DNA of 64,000 nt from a bacterium (GTDB taxonomy: Bacteria > 4484-113 > JAGGVC01). This document shows, one piece after another, positions 33,275-42,610 of this stretch. The stretch lies in the NCBI GenBank assembly GCA_039961635.1, contig JABRWB010000031.1, positions 1 to 64,000 on the forward strand, read 5' to 3'. The notes beneath the pieces are model-generated. The model searched no databases. It saw only the letters and a list, made by a program, of their open reading frames with translations, and was not told the origin of the DNA. Position numbers and translations under genes: made by a program. Positions within the stretch are counted from its first letter, which is position 1. Each line of letters starts with the position of its first letter.

Positions 33275-35194
33275 CTAGATTTGGGCCGGCACCGCCACCG
33301 AAATCTTTGCGCGAGCACGCAAAAAGACTTCAATCCGGCTCTCCAAACCCGCCGCGTCCATTTCCAGACTTCGGAGCAATTCCTCCTGGGTGCCGTGTTC
33401 GACGAACCTGTCCGGAAGCGCGACTCTGAGCATCGGCGGAACAGTATCCGCATTGTCGGCGAACCAGCCCAAAACAGATTCGCCGAGTCCCCCCTTAAGA
33501 ACGTTTTCTTCCGCGGTTATAATCGGAATACCCGCTCTTGATAGGTGCGAAAGGTATCCGAAATCCAGCGGTTTCAGAAACCTCGCGTTCACAACCTCCA
33601 GCTCGATGCCGCGCGCGGCAAGCTGCTCGGCCGCTTCAAGCGCGCGCTCAACCATCGAGCCTATCGCGAGCACGGCCGCGGCGTCGCCTTCGCGCGCGAC
33701 GCACCAGCTGCCGATTGGAAGCTCAAGGAGCTTATCCGAAAGGGGAACGCCCAGGGCGTTGCCGCGTGGATACCTGAAAGCAATCGGCCCGCGTTCATGT
33801 TTTATCGCGGTGAAAATCATATGTCGCAATTCGTCTTCGTCCGCAGGCGCCATCACGGTGAAATTAGGGATCATAGACAAATATGAAAGGTCGAAATACC
33901 CATGGTGAGTCGCGCCGTCCGCGCCCACCAATCCCGCCCTGTCGATTGCGAACACGACCGGAACGCTTTGTATACCCACATCGTGAATCAGCTGGTCCAT
34001 CGCCCTTTGAAGGAAAGTCGAGTAAATGGCCGCAACGGGCCGCATACCGCTTTTGGCGAGTCCCGCGGCGAAAGTGACCGCGAAATCCTCCGCAATCCCG
34101 ACATCGAAAAACCGCGATGGAAACCGCTTCTGAAACAGATCAAGTCCCGTTCCTTGGCTCATCGCGGCGGTAATAGCGACAATCCTCTGGTCGTCCTCCG
34201 CAATATCGCACAGCGTTTCGGCGAAAATTCTGGTATACGCCTTGACCGAGCTTTTCTTTGTGAATTTGCCGTTCACCTTGTTGAATTCGCTAACGCCATG
34301 CCAAACCGTGGGCTCGTCTTCTGCCGGATTGTAACCTTTGCCTTTCACGGTTCTGACATGCATCAGCACCGGGCCTTCGATGCGCTTGAGCTGGCGGAGG
34401 TTGCGCACGAGCGCGGGTAAGTCGTGGCCGTCGTACGGCCCGAAGTATTTCATCCCCCAAGCTTCGAACACCGCCCGCCTGGCGGCCGGGCTGACGAAAT
34501 ATAAAAGCGCGCGTTTGAAACGGAGCCAGGCGTTTTCAAGATCCGCGCCGCCGATCGGCATTTTCTTGAAAACATCGCGCAAAAGCTGGTTGATCCAGCG
34601 GACGTCTGTGCGCTGGCGCAAGAGTGAAAGGGTGCGGCTGACCTTACCGACGTTGGGCGCGATGCTCATTCCGTTGTCGTTTAAAATGATAAGCAGCTTT
34701 TTGGTTCCCGCTTCGCTGTTGTTCATGCCGGTCAAAGCGAGCCCGCCGGTCAAAGCTCCGTCGCCTATAACGGCGACAGTATGCCTGTCGTCGCCTTGAA
34801 GCAGATCACCGCGGGCGAATCCCATCGCCGCCGCGATTGAAGTCGACGCGTGTCCGACTTCGAAAAAGTCATGCTCGCTTTCGTCGGGATTGATGAATCC
34901 GCTTATTCCTCCGAACTGTCTGAGAGTGTGAAATGAGTCCCTACGCCCGCAGATGATCTTGTGTGCATACGCCTGGTGGCCTGTGTCGTAGACGATTCTG
35001 TCGCGCGGCGAATCGAAAACGTAATGAAGAGCCGTGATTAATTCGACTGCACCAAGAGACGGTGCCAAGTGTCCGCCCGAGCGGCTGACACTGTGAATTA
35101 TGAACGACCTCATTTCGTCCGCGTAAACCTCAAGCTCTTTTATCGATAGCAGCTTCAAATCCGCGGGCGAGTTTACCGATTCAAGGTATGTCAA
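33275..35194 (-). CDS. dxs: 1-deoxy-D-xylulose-5-phosphate synthase
   Basis: Dxs condenses pyruvate and glyceraldehyde-3-phosphate, the first step of the MEP pathway and a source of thiamine/pyridoxal precursors. The TPP motif GDGALTGG...NDNGMSI is clear, as are RSGGHLAPSLGAVEL, VYDTGHQAYAHKI and the transketolase-type second domain with DRAGLVGADGATHHG. I place the start at the TTG at 35194 because GAGGAG lies six bases upstream and it gives 639 residues, the family norm; a longer reading to 35335 would overlap ispA. It is the second gene of an ispA-dxs pair (10-base gap), a combination seen in many bacteria. Confidence 0.93.
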   Translation of the reverse strand: MTYLESVNSPADLKLLSIKELEVYADEMRSFIIHSVSRSGGHLAPSLGAVELITALHYVFDSPRDRIVYDTGHQAYAHKIICGRRDSFHTLRQFGGISGFINPDESEHDFFEVGHASTSIAAAMGFARGDLLQGDDRHTVAVIGDGALTGGLALTGMNNSEAGTKKLLIILNDNGMSIAPNVGKVSRTLSLLRQRTDVRWINQLLRDVFKKMPIGGADLENAWLRFKRALLYFVSPAARRAVFEAWGMKYFGPYDGHDLPALVRNLRQLKRIEGPVLMHVRTVKGKGYNPAEDEPTVWHGVSEFNKVNGKFTKKSSVKAYTRIFAETLCDIAEDDQRIVAITAAMSQGTGLDLFQKRFPSRFFDVGIAEDFAVTFAAGLAKSGMRPVAAIYSTFLQRAMDQLIHDVGIQSVPVVFAIDRAGLVGADGATHHGYFDLSYLSMIPNFTVMAPADEDELRHMIFTAIKHERGPIAFRYPRGNALGVPLSDKLLELPIGSWCVAREGDAAAVLAIGSMVERALEAAEQLAARGIELEVVNARFLKPLDFGYLSHLSRAGIPIITAEENVLKGGLGESVLGWFADNADTVPPMLRVALPDRFVEHGTQEELLRSLEMDAAGLESRIEVFLRARAKISVAVPAQI

Positions 35195-35204
35195 TCCAAT
35201 CTCC

Positions 35205-36095
35205 TCAGTTTGTACGCTCAAGTCCCCAATTCGCCAACTCGACCAACAGCGATGAGCGGGCGCCGTAATCGGATATGGATGCGATTGCATCCGCCGTGTG
35301 TTTTTCCAGCTTGCGGCGCGATTCCTCGACACCAAGCAACCTCGGATACGTTGCCTTCATCGCTTGAGCATCGGTCGAAAGCGTTTTGCCTACTACATCC
35401 TCGCTCCCGTTCGCGCTCAGAAGATCGTCTTTGATTTGATAGGCAAGACCCAAATTGAGCGCGTAATTGCCAAGCTTTTCCTTGTCGCTGCTGTCACCGC
35501 CGGCAAGCTCAACGCCCAAAAGGCACGCAGCCCTCAACAGCGCGCCGGTTTTTGATAGGTGCAGGTGTTCCAATTCGTCTATCTCCACACCTTTACCTTC
35601 CAGCGATAAATCAATTACCTGACCTTCAACCACTATCGCGCACGCATGAGTCAGATGCCCTATTATGGCGAGCCGCCTTTCCGCTGTTAACGACGCAGGC
35701 GGCGCGGCGAGCGGCAACGCGAGCGCCTGGTTCAGCAGGGCGTCGCCCGCAAGTATCGCCACGCCGTTTCCGTATTTCACATGCGTGCAGTCGTGGCCAT
35801 GACGCATCTTTGCATCGTCCATTCCGGGCAAATCGTCATGCACAAGCGTGAAAATGTGTACAAGCTCGACCGCACACGCCATAGTCACAAATGCATCCAA
35901 ATCGGCAGCGGGATCTACCGCGTGCGCGCTCATAAGCGCCAATAGCGGACGTGTACGCTTTCCCCCCCATAAGGAATGGCGCACGGCGTCCTGAAGCGCG
36001 GAAACGCCGTACCACGCATCGGTAAGTCGCGTAAGCTCGGCGTTTATAAGACGCCTGTATCGCTCCGAAAAAAACGATAAAACTCCACCGGCCAA
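35205..36095 (-). CDS. ispA: Polyprenyl (farnesyl/geranylgeranyl) diphosphate synthase
   Basis: This enzyme elongates allylic diphosphates with IPP. The first aspartate-rich motif is DDLPGMDD (the spaced form common in bacterial farnesyl synthases) and the second lies in QIKDDLLSANG. Other family blocks are KRTRPLLAL, LVHDD and KTGALLRAA. At 296 residues, chain length could be C15 or C20; the residues before the first motif (CAVELVHIF) do not settle it. Initiation is at TTG 36095, eight bases after an extended -10, without a Shine-Dalgarno, so the ispA-dxs message appears leaderless. Confidence 0.9.
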   Translation of the reverse strand: MAGGVLSFFSERYRRLINAELTRLTDAWYGVSALQDAVRHSLWGGKRTRPLLALMSAHAVDPAADLDAFVTMACAVELVHIFTLVHDDLPGMDDAKMRHGHDCTHVKYGNGVAILAGDALLNQALALPLAAPPASLTAERRLAIIGHLTHACAIVVEGQVIDLSLEGKGVEIDELEHLHLSKTGALLRAACLLGVELAGGDSSDKEKLGNYALNLGLAYQIKDDLLSANGSEDVVGKTLSTDAQAMKATYPRLLGVEESRRKLEKHTADAIASISDYGARSSLLVELANWGLERTN

Positions 36096-36103
36096 GAACT
36101 TTT

Positions 36104-36112
36104 ATGCTATCA
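36104..36112 (-). promoter_or_regulatory. Extended -10 for a leaderless ispA-dxs transcript
   Basis: TGA-TAGCAT on the minus strand ends eight bases before the TTG start of ispA. Confidence 0.5.
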
Positions 36113-36174
36113 CGAACTTTGCCATCGGGCAAAAAAGATTGCGGTGATAAAATTCTTTCGTTTGGAGGTGAATC

Positions 36175-36591
36175 ATGAGCTACAATCCCGATTGCATTTT
36201 CTGCAAAATCGCCGCCGGCGAGATTCCTTGCCACAAGATTTACGAAGATGAGCTTTTCATCGGATTCCTGGACATTTTCCCGATGGATGTCGGCCATTCG
36301 TTATTGTTGCCCAAAGAACACGCCGCGAACCTGCTAGAGCTATCGGATACTTGCGCCTGCGCGCTCGGTAAAACTGCAGTCAAATTCGGCGCTCTTGTCA
36401 AAAAAGGCACTGGGGCGGACGCATTAAACATTTCGTCCAACATAGGCAAGCGCGCCGGACAGATTGTGATGCACGCTCATTTGCACTTCATCCCGCGCTA
36501 CGAGGGAGAGGAGCCGATCAACTGGGAACCGCAAAATTGCGATTCGGAAATTCTGGAAGCAACCGCGAAAAAAATCCGGGGAGAATTCTGA
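36175..36591 (+). CDS. HIT-family nucleotide hydrolase/transferase
   Basis: This 138-residue protein has the family core: CIFCKIAAGEIP near the N-terminus (a zinc-type CxxC with later His), a central VGHSLLLPKEH strand and the active-site HIT motif HAHLHFIPR (HxHxHxx). The substrate is not predictable; HINT-type proteins hydrolyse adenosine phosphoramidates. GGAGG lies eight bases before the ATG and a GATAAAAT -10 about 25 bases further upstream, so it is expressed by an ordinary leadered message. Its stop is 23 bases from the end of the convergent sufU gene. Confidence 0.9.
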   Translation: MSYNPDCIFCKIAAGEIPCHKIYEDELFIGFLDIFPMDVGHSLLLPKEHAANLLELSDTCACALGKTAVKFGALVKKGTGADALNISSNIGKRAGQIVMHAHLHFIPRYEGEEPINWEPQNCDSEILEATAKKIRGEF

Positions 36592-36614
36592 AAAGCAAGT
36601 CGGGATTAAACAAG

Positions 36615-37082
36615 CTACTGCGCCATGTCAAGGCCTTCGGACGACTCCGCAGCTCCGGCCTCTCCGCCGAAAAGCGCAAGGTCAAGCGTATGCCACGAAA
36701 GAGTCGCGCATTTGACCCTGGCGTGCAAATCCTTTACACCTTCAAGAACGACAAGTTCACCGAGCAGCTCGGTAGCAGCAGCCTTGTTTCCGACCAGCAT
36801 TTCAATAAACGCGGCGATCACCCCGCGCACTTCGGAAAGTTTCTTCCCTTTGACCTTCTCCGTGAGCATGGATGTGCTGGCAGTGTGAATCGCGCAACCC
36901 ACGCCCGTGAAACCGATGTCGGAGATTGTGTCGCCGTCAACGCGGATGTATAGATCCAACTTATCCCCGCAAAGCGGATTGTGCCCCTTGGCATGATGTG
37001 TCGGATTTGCGATCTCGCGTTTGTTGCGGGGCTTTTTGTAGTGATCCAGTATTACTTCGGTGTAAAGATTTCTAAGCGACAT
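36615..37082 (-). CDS. sufU: SufU-type Fe-S cluster assembly protein
   Basis: This IscU/SufU-like protein transfers sulfur and works with SufS. It has three conserved cysteines in NPLCGD, GVGCAIHTAS and RVKCATL; these are the zinc/sulfur-transfer ligands of SufU. An extra segment between the second and third cysteines, around 20 residues longer than in IscU, marks it as SufU rather than IscU. The C-terminal tail is acidic and Ala-rich. It lies 18 bases downstream of sufS on the same strand. Fe-S clusters for complex I and IspH in this window would depend on it. Confidence 0.9.
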   Translation of the reverse strand: MSLRNLYTEVILDHYKKPRNKREIANPTHHAKGHNPLCGDKLDLYIRVDGDTISDIGFTGVGCAIHTASTSMLTEKVKGKKLSEVRGVIAAFIEMLVGNKAAATELLGELVVLEGVKDLHARVKCATLSWHTLDLALFGGEAGAAESSEGLDMAQ

Positions 37083-37100
37083 AATCTCCCCGCTCCGCTG

Positions 37101-38393
37101 TCAAAGTGCAAACATCTCCTTGGCCGTCATCACAGCTTCCGCAAGTTTGTCTACATCTTCTTTGATGTTGTAGAAAAGGAAGCTGGCTCTCGCGCTTGAA
37201 TCTATGCCCAGGGCGGCGTGAAGCGGCTGGGCGCAATGGTGGCCCGCACGCACCGCGATACCCTCGGAATCCAATATTGAAGCGGTGTCATGCGGATGTA
37301 TTCCGCTGATATTGAACGATACAGCCGATGCGCGGTTTTTCAGGCTACCGTAAATCTCGACACCATCAATCGCGCTTAATAAATCCAGGCAGTATTGGAT
37401 AAGCTCTTCTTCGTATTGGTGCGCCCGCTCCCGGCCGATCCGCTCGAAATACTTCAACGCCGCGCTTAGACCGATAGCTCCGCTTATATTGGGCGTGCCG
37501 GCCTCGAACTTTTGAGGAACCGGCGCCCACGAAGCGCCTTGCAATGTGACTTCATTGATCATCGATCCCCCGGTCTGGAACGGCTCCATGTTTTCGAGCA
37601 ACGGCATCCTGCCGTAAAGCACGCCGATGCCCGTGGGGCCAAGCACCTTGTATCCCGAGAAAACAAAAAAGTCAGCTCCGATTTCCGGAACGCGGACGGG
37701 GAGATGCGCGGCCGATTGGCTTCCGTCGCAGACAAAAATCGCGCCAAATTCATGAGCCCAGTTCGCCAGCGTAAAAACATCGTTCGTGACACCCAAAACG
37801 TTTGACAGATGAACGATGGAAACGATTTTTGTTCGCGGTCCGATGAGCGACCGGGCCGAATCCATATCCAATTCGCCGGACTTGGTTAGCTTGATGAACC
37901 GGATCCGGAGCTTCTTGTGTTTGGCCAGTTGCAGCCATGGTACGAGGTTGGAGTGATGTTCCATCTCCGAAATGACAATTTCATCTCCTTCGGAGAGGTT
38001 GTGAAGTCCGTACGAATAAGCCACAAGATTCAGGCCTTCGGTGGCATTGCGTGTAAAAACTATTTCATTCGGATCCGTGACGCCAAGAAACTTCGCCGCG
38101 GTGCACCTGGCCTCCTCATATGCGTCAGTTGCTTCATCCGAGAGTTGATGGATGCCCCGGTGAACATTGGCGCTGTGTTCGAGCTCGAACTGGCGAACGG
38201 CCTCGATGACCTCCAGCGGCATCTGGCTTCTCGCGGCGCTGTCCAGATAGACAAGCGGCTTTCCCCCTCGAACGGTACGGTTTAAAATTGGAAAATCTTT
38301 GCGGATTGAAAACGCGTCGAAGGCTCCGGAATTGTCCGGATTGCCGACAGAACGCAAACAAGAGTCAACTTTGCCGATCAAACCGCAGATCAC
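37101..38393 (-). CDS. sufS: Cysteine desulfurase, SufS type
   Basis: SufS takes sulfur from cysteine using PLP. The PLP lysine is in VFSGYKVLGPTGIGVLYG and the catalytic cysteine is in RAGHHCAQPLH. N-terminal landmarks IRKDFPIL and VYLDSAARSQ are typical. The reading begins about 20 residues before the usual family start; the GTG at 38393 is used here, preceded by a TGT-TAGAAT extended -10 about 25 bases away. A downstream start cannot be excluded. Pairing with sufU is the Firmicutes-type SUF arrangement; sufBCD are not in this window. Confidence 0.92.
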   Translation of the reverse strand: MICGLIGKVDSCLRSVGNPDNSGAFDAFSIRKDFPILNRTVRGGKPLVYLDSAARSQMPLEVIEAVRQFELEHSANVHRGIHQLSDEATDAYEEARCTAAKFLGVTDPNEIVFTRNATEGLNLVAYSYGLHNLSEGDEIVISEMEHHSNLVPWLQLAKHKKLRIRFIKLTKSGELDMDSARSLIGPRTKIVSIVHLSNVLGVTNDVFTLANWAHEFGAIFVCDGSQSAAHLPVRVPEIGADFFVFSGYKVLGPTGIGVLYGRMPLLENMEPFQTGGSMINEVTLQGASWAPVPQKFEAGTPNISGAIGLSAALKYFERIGRERAHQYEEELIQYCLDLLSAIDGVEIYGSLKNRASAVSFNISGIHPHDTASILDSEGIAVRAGHHCAQPLHAALGIDSSARASFLFYNIKEDVDKLAEAVMTAKEMFAL

Positions 38394-38508
38394 CAGGCCG
38401 GCGTAGGGCTTACGGATTCTAACACGGCATAGAACGCGCGCCGCGGTTCATATTACCCTTCCGACTGATTGAATCACAAGACTGGCCGGCGCTTGATTCC
38501 GATTTCGC

Positions 38509-38757
38509 CTAGCTCCAAAGCTTGCGCAAAATCAGCGAAACAAGCAGGCTTCCTATCAGGAAACCCCAACTGACCTGGCGTATGAGGTGCGACAGCCTTT
38601 CTTCGCGCCCCATCGCGCCTCGTGAAGTATCGGACTGGCCGGTAATTGCCGCGCCGATGCCTTCGCTTTTCCGGTTCTGTACGAGCGTCAAAAAAATCAG
38701 CCCGCAGCAGACGAGCAGGTAAACAATCAAAGCGATGTTTTCGATTGTGGTAGCCAT
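38509..38757 (-). CDS. secG: SecG subunit of the protein translocase
   Basis: SecG is the small third subunit of SecYEG. The 82-residue protein has two transmembrane segments (about residues 5-24 and 63-80) separated by the family's conserved loop KSEGIGAAITGQSD. The start lacks a Shine-Dalgarno; a TTGCAA-N17-TATAGT promoter ends about 14 bases before the ATG, so the leader is only a few bases long. It is transcribed divergently from the gene at 38911. Confidence 0.9.
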   Translation of the reverse strand: MATTIENIALIVYLLVCCGLIFLTLVQNRKSEGIGAAITGQSDTSRGAMGREERLSHLIRQVSWGFLIGSLLVSLILRKLWS

Positions 38758-38771
38758 AATAGCGAAACTAT

Positions 38772-38800
38772 ACTATAGCGGAAAACGGATTGGATTGCAA
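38772..38800 (-). promoter_or_regulatory. secG promoter with very short leader
   Basis: TTGCAA (38800-38795), 17-bp spacer, TATAGT (38777-38772) on the minus strand. Transcription near 38765 leaves under ten bases before the ATG at 38757. Confidence 0.55.
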
Positions 38801-38873
38801 ATCATTGCCGGTAGCCAAAAAATCGCCCGCTTATACTGCGTAATCTCCTTGGAATGGATTTGCTTACCAAAAC

Positions 38874-38902
38874 TTGACCAAATTCACAATCAGATGTATA
38901 AG
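38874..38902 (+). promoter_or_regulatory. Consensus promoter for a leaderless transcript
   Basis: TTGACC at 38874-38879, a 17-bp spacer and TATAAG at 38897-38902. The ATG follows eight bases later, so transcription and translation would begin at the same place. Confidence 0.65.
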
Positions 38903-38910
38903 CAATCGCG

Positions 38911-39405
38911 ATGAGCTTCAAACATGTAGACGACTCGTTTTACGAACCTCAAAAAGGCGGCAGTTCGGGGAGCCTTCTAGGTCCGGTAATCCTCGTCGTT
39001 GCGATTCTGGCGGTTCTGGGATACATCGGATATACCAAGGACTGGTTCAGGGGAAAAGGCGAAATATACGGCAGGGTCGTGGATAGCTACAACATGCCCT
39101 TCATTTACGCCGATGTGCAGCTCACTTGCAAAAAACACGACACGGCTATGCGCGTTATGGTGAACCAGAACGGCGAATTCGTATTCAGGGGTGTTCATTC
39201 AGGCAAATACGAAGTTAGAATCTTCACCTGGGTGGGGGAATATCCGATGACGCCCAGAATTGTTGCGGTCAAGCCGAATTTCCGCCAAAGAGTTGACTTG
39301 GTTATTGACCAACAGCTGCTTGGCGAGCAAAAATCCAAGTCTTACATGGATTACCGGACCGGGCGCAACGTGGAAGAGAGCACCGGAATTGCAACGGGCG
39401 GCTGA
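38911..39405 (+). CDS. Membrane-anchored protein with a carboxypeptidase-regulatory-like domain
   Basis: The 164-residue protein has a short cytoplasmic N-terminus, one transmembrane segment (about residues 23-42) and an exported beta-sandwich reading GEIYGRVVD...NQNGEFVFRGVHSGKYEVRI, the pattern of the CarboxypepD_reg fold used for binding or presentation. The C-terminus is polar. I cannot name a function. A TTGACC-N17-TATAAG promoter ends eight bases before the ATG and no Shine-Dalgarno is present, the best evidence of a leaderless gene in this window. A GC-rich hairpin with six T follows the stop. Confidence 0.7.
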   Translation: MSFKHVDDSFYEPQKGGSSGSLLGPVILVVAILAVLGYIGYTKDWFRGKGEIYGRVVDSYNMPFIYADVQLTCKKHDTAMRVMVNQNGEFVFRGVHSGKYEVRIFTWVGEYPMTPRIVAVKPNFRQRVDLVIDQQLLGEQKSKSYMDYRTGRNVEESTGIATGG

Positions 39406-39417
39406 GGGTAAAACCCC

Positions 39418-39438
39418 GCGCGCGTGCCGCGCTTTTTT
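39418..39438 (+). terminator. Rho-independent terminator
   Basis: GCGCG-N5-CGCGC followed by six T, 13 bases past the stop of the gene at 38911. The stem is short (5 bp) but entirely G-C. Confidence 0.65.
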
Positions 39439-39494
39439 GGAAGTTCGAGGTTGCATTCGCGAAACGGCGGAATCGCTCCGAATCTTGTGCCGCG

Positions 39495-41009
39495 TCAAAT
39501 CCCCGCGTTCGCCAGCAATTCCAAAGCCTTTTGAGGAACAACGCCAAGCCACAGAACAAGTATCGCTGCAATGCATACGGCCGCATAGATCCAACCGTTT
39601 GGAATCGGGACGAATCCTGATTCGTCGCCTTGCGCATCCTGCATGAACATCGCGACTATTACCTTCAAATAATAATAGGCCGAAACTACCGCGTTAAGCA
39701 GTCCGACCACTACAAGCCAAACCAATCCTTCGTGAAGAGCAGAAGCAAATACGTAGAACTTTCCCAAGAAACCGGCGGTCAGCGGGAAGCCCGCCAGTGA
39801 CAGCAGAAAGAACGCAAGCATCCAAGCCGACATGGGGTGCCTGCGAGCCAAGCCGCGTACATGTTCTATTTCAAGCAAAGCGCCTTCGCTTTCACGCGGG
39901 GTTAGCCACCAGATTGTCGTGAATGCACCAATCACTGAAGCCGCGTATCCAGCGAGATAGAAAAGCGCCGCAACCTCGCCGCCCGAAACGCCGCCGAGCG
40001 GCGCCGCACCTGTCCACTCCGAGCCAAGCGCAATCACGGCGACGAGCAGGTATCCTGCATGTGCGACGCTTGAATAAGCAAGAAGCCGCTTTAAGCTCGA
40101 TTGATTCAAGGCAAAGAGGTTTCCGGCCGTCATAGTGGCGACCGCCAGCACCATCAAAGCGATTCCCCAGATTTCAAACAGGCCTATGGCCGGCTCCGCG
40201 AAAAATCTGATTGCAGCTGCGAATCCGGCAGCTTTTACCAGCCCGGCCATAAATCCGGTAACCAGCGTCGGGCTTCCCTGGTAAACGTCGGGCATCCACG
40301 CATGGAACGGCACCAGCGCAACCTTGAATCCGAATCCCACAGCGACCAGTGCGAGCCCCGCAAAAAGCGTGTAATCGTTCGAAAGAGCGGCGGAATTTTC
40401 CGAAATCGAGGAATAGTCAAGCGCTCCAATCGCGCCGTAAAAAAGCGAAATGCCGTACGCGAAAAAGCCGGATGCAAAGGCGCCGGTCAGGAAATACTTG
40501 AGACCCGCTTCCTTGCTGTGCGCGCTGTCCAAATTTATTCCTGCCAACACATACAGCGGAATCGAAAGCGTTTCGAGCGCAAGGAAAGTCAAGATCAAAT
40601 TGCGGCTGGCCGCCATAACGATCGCGCCCGCCAGCGCCGATAAAATCAGAGGAAAAACTTCGGAACTTCCGAACAGCCCCTCGCTGCCCGGCGATTTCGA
40701 AAACGGGCAATAGCGGGCGGCGATGGCCAGAACCGTCAAAATCGTGGCGACAAGGAAAATACCCGTCGCTGCGAGGGTGAAGTTGTCCGCCGAATAGGAG
40801 CCGTCAAAGCTTGAAAGCCCGCGATTCCAAATAAGCGAATTCGCGACGAACGCGGCCGCCAGCACCGCCAGAGTCGCAAGCGGCAGCACTATCCTAGCCC
40901 TGCCCTTCACCGCGAACTGTAGTAACAACGTCAAAATGATGCCCGCGGTGATAATGGACACAGGTGAAAACGCGGCGAAATTGACGCCCTGCGGAGCCAA
41001 GCCGCTCAT
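39495..41009 (-). CDS. nuoN: NADH-quinone oxidoreductase subunit N
   Basis: NuoN is one of the three antiporter-like proton-pumping subunits of complex I. It is a multi-spanning membrane protein of 504 residues with the family segment HAWMPDVYQGSPT and a conserved Lys in the antiporter core. It is the last gene of the nuo operon, overlapping nuoM by four bases (ATGA-type junction). The following 90-base intergenic region contains the terminator of the convergent gene. Confidence 0.95.
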   Translation of the reverse strand: MSGLAPQGVNFAAFSPVSIITAGIILTLLLQFAVKGRARIVLPLATLAVLAAAFVANSLIWNRGLSSFDGSYSADNFTLAATGIFLVATILTVLAIAARYCPFSKSPGSEGLFGSSEVFPLILSALAGAIVMAASRNLILTFLALETLSIPLYVLAGINLDSAHSKEAGLKYFLTGAFASGFFAYGISLFYGAIGALDYSSISENSAALSNDYTLFAGLALVAVGFGFKVALVPFHAWMPDVYQGSPTLVTGFMAGLVKAAGFAAAIRFFAEPAIGLFEIWGIALMVLAVATMTAGNLFALNQSSLKRLLAYSSVAHAGYLLVAVIALGSEWTGAAPLGGVSGGEVAALFYLAGYAASVIGAFTTIWWLTPRESEGALLEIEHVRGLARRHPMSAWMLAFFLLSLAGFPLTAGFLGKFYVFASALHEGLVWLVVVGLLNAVVSAYYYLKVIVAMFMQDAQGDESGFVPIPNGWIYAAVCIAAILVLWLGVVPQKALELLANAGI

Positions 41010-42607
41010 TCGCCACCTCCGACCTGCGTTTTTTCCAGGTACCCTGCGGCGGCCGGCAATTCAAGCGTTTCGACTATTCCGGTTCGAACAGTCGAGGTCG
41101 GCCGCGAAAACCGCTCGATCAATGGAGCGGTGCCGGTACCGATATCCTTCAAGAAAGGCGTCGAATAAATACCGATCAGGAAGCAGAAAAGCACAATCGG
41201 GATCAGGGCGAAAAGCTCCGGCGTCCTCAAGTCGGTTACCCTTTCGTTTTCCGGCTTCGTTATTTCCCCGTAAAAAACCCGGCGAAACATATAAAGCAGA
41301 TAAACCGCAGCAAAGATCACGCCGGTCGTCGCGATGCCGCCGAGAACCGGATTCGCTTTGAATGCTCCGACGAGAATCAGAAACTCACCCACAAAGCCGT
41401 TAAGTCCGGGAAGCCCCACGCTCGAAAGCATTATTATCAGGAACACGACGAAATAGAGCGGCATAGAACGCGCCAGCCCGCCGAAGTCGCTTATCAGCCT
41501 GGTGTGCCGCCTGTCGTAGAGAATTCCAACCAACAGGAACAACGCACCGGTGGAAAGTCCGTGATTGACCATCTGGAGAACCGCGCCGTCTATCCCCTGG
41601 TGATTGAACGAAAACAGCCCGAGCATCACAAATCCGAGATGCGCGATGGAACTGTAGGCAACCAAACGTTTCAAATCCGGCTGCACCGCGGCGACGAGCG
41701 CGCCGTATATTATTCCGATCACGGCAAGCACGCCGATCGTTTCGGCGAACTGCTTGCTGGCTTCGGGAAACAGCGGAAGGCAGAAGCGGATGAATCCGTA
41801 CGTTCCCATCTTGAGCAGGACGCCGGCCAGGATGATACTGCCTGCGGTCGGCGCTTCCGTATGCGCATCGGGCAGCCAGGTGTGGAAAGGAAACAACGGC
41901 ACCTTGATGGCGAACGCAACTGCGAACGCCGCGAACAGCCACATCTGCAGATGCACGTCGAGATTGTGCGGCAGAATCCCGACCAATTCCGGCAGGACGA
42001 ATGTGGGCTGGCCGTAATGGCCGGACTGGATATAAAGAAGAATCATCGCGGCCAGCATCAACGCGCTGCCGGCCATCGTGTAAATAACGAACTTGTAAGT
42101 CGCGTAAATCCGGTTCGAGCTTCCCCAAATACCGATGAGGAAGTACATTGGAATCAGCATCACTTCCCAGAAGAAGAAAAACAGCATCAAATCCAGCGCC
42201 ACGAAAACGCCTGCGATGCCCGTGGTCGTAAGAAGCAGCATCTGCAAATACAGCTTGATGTTCGATTTAATATGGTTCCAGGTTCCGAGGATGCATACGG
42301 GAAGAATGAACGCAGTCAGGATCAAAAGGTAAAGCGAAATGCCGTCCACGCCCACGACGTACCTTATGTTGAGCGCGGGCATCCAGGCCACGTTGTTGCC
42401 GAACTCGTATCCCGGAACCAGCTTGTCCTGTGTCTGCGGGTTGAAATTGAAATAGACGACCAGCGAAAGCGCGAACGTGATCAGCGAAACAACCAGCGCC
42501 GTGACTTTGAGCAGCTTTTCGTCGTCCTTGTTTATGAATGCAAGCAGAACCGCCCCGATTGCGGGAAGGAACACGATTAAAGACAAAATGTCCAGGCGTT
42601 CTAGCAT
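41006..42607 (-). CDS. nuoM: NADH-quinone oxidoreductase subunit M
   Basis: This antiporter-like membrane subunit of complex I pumps protons with NuoL and NuoN. The 533-residue protein has about fourteen hydrophobic segments and the conserved HTWLPDAHTEAPTAGS. The proton-antiporter core with a Lys/Glu pair is present. It starts three bases after the nuoL stop. Confidence 0.96.
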   Translation of the reverse strand: MLERLDILSLIVFLPAIGAVLLAFINKDDEKLLKVTALVVSLITFALSLVVYFNFNPQTQDKLVPGYEFGNNVAWMPALNIRYVVGVDGISLYLLILTAFILPVCILGTWNHIKSNIKLYLQMLLLTTTGIAGVFVALDLMLFFFFWEVMLIPMYFLIGIWGSSNRIYATYKFVIYTMAGSALMLAAMILLYIQSGHYGQPTFVLPELVGILPHNLDVHLQMWLFAAFAVAFAIKVPLFPFHTWLPDAHTEAPTAGSIILAGVLLKMGTYGFIRFCLPLFPEASKQFAETIGVLAVIGIIYGALVAAVQPDLKRLVAYSSIAHLGFVMLGLFSFNHQGIDGAVLQMVNHGLSTGALFLLVGILYDRRHTRLISDFGGLARSMPLYFVVFLIIMLSSVGLPGLNGFVGEFLILVGAFKANPVLGGIATTGVIFAAVYLLYMFRRVFYGEITKPENERVTDLRTPELFALIPIVLFCFLIGIYSTPFLKDIGTGTAPLIERFSRPTSTVRTGIVETLELPAAAGYLEKTQVGGGE

Positions 42608-42610
42608 CGG

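Noticed and set aside
39405-39420. GGGTAAAACCCCGC after the gene at 38911, resembling the REP core
   Set aside because: It has one extra A, lacks the GGGCG left arm and the CGTACG flank, and is instead part of the sequence just before the intrinsic terminator at 39418-39438.
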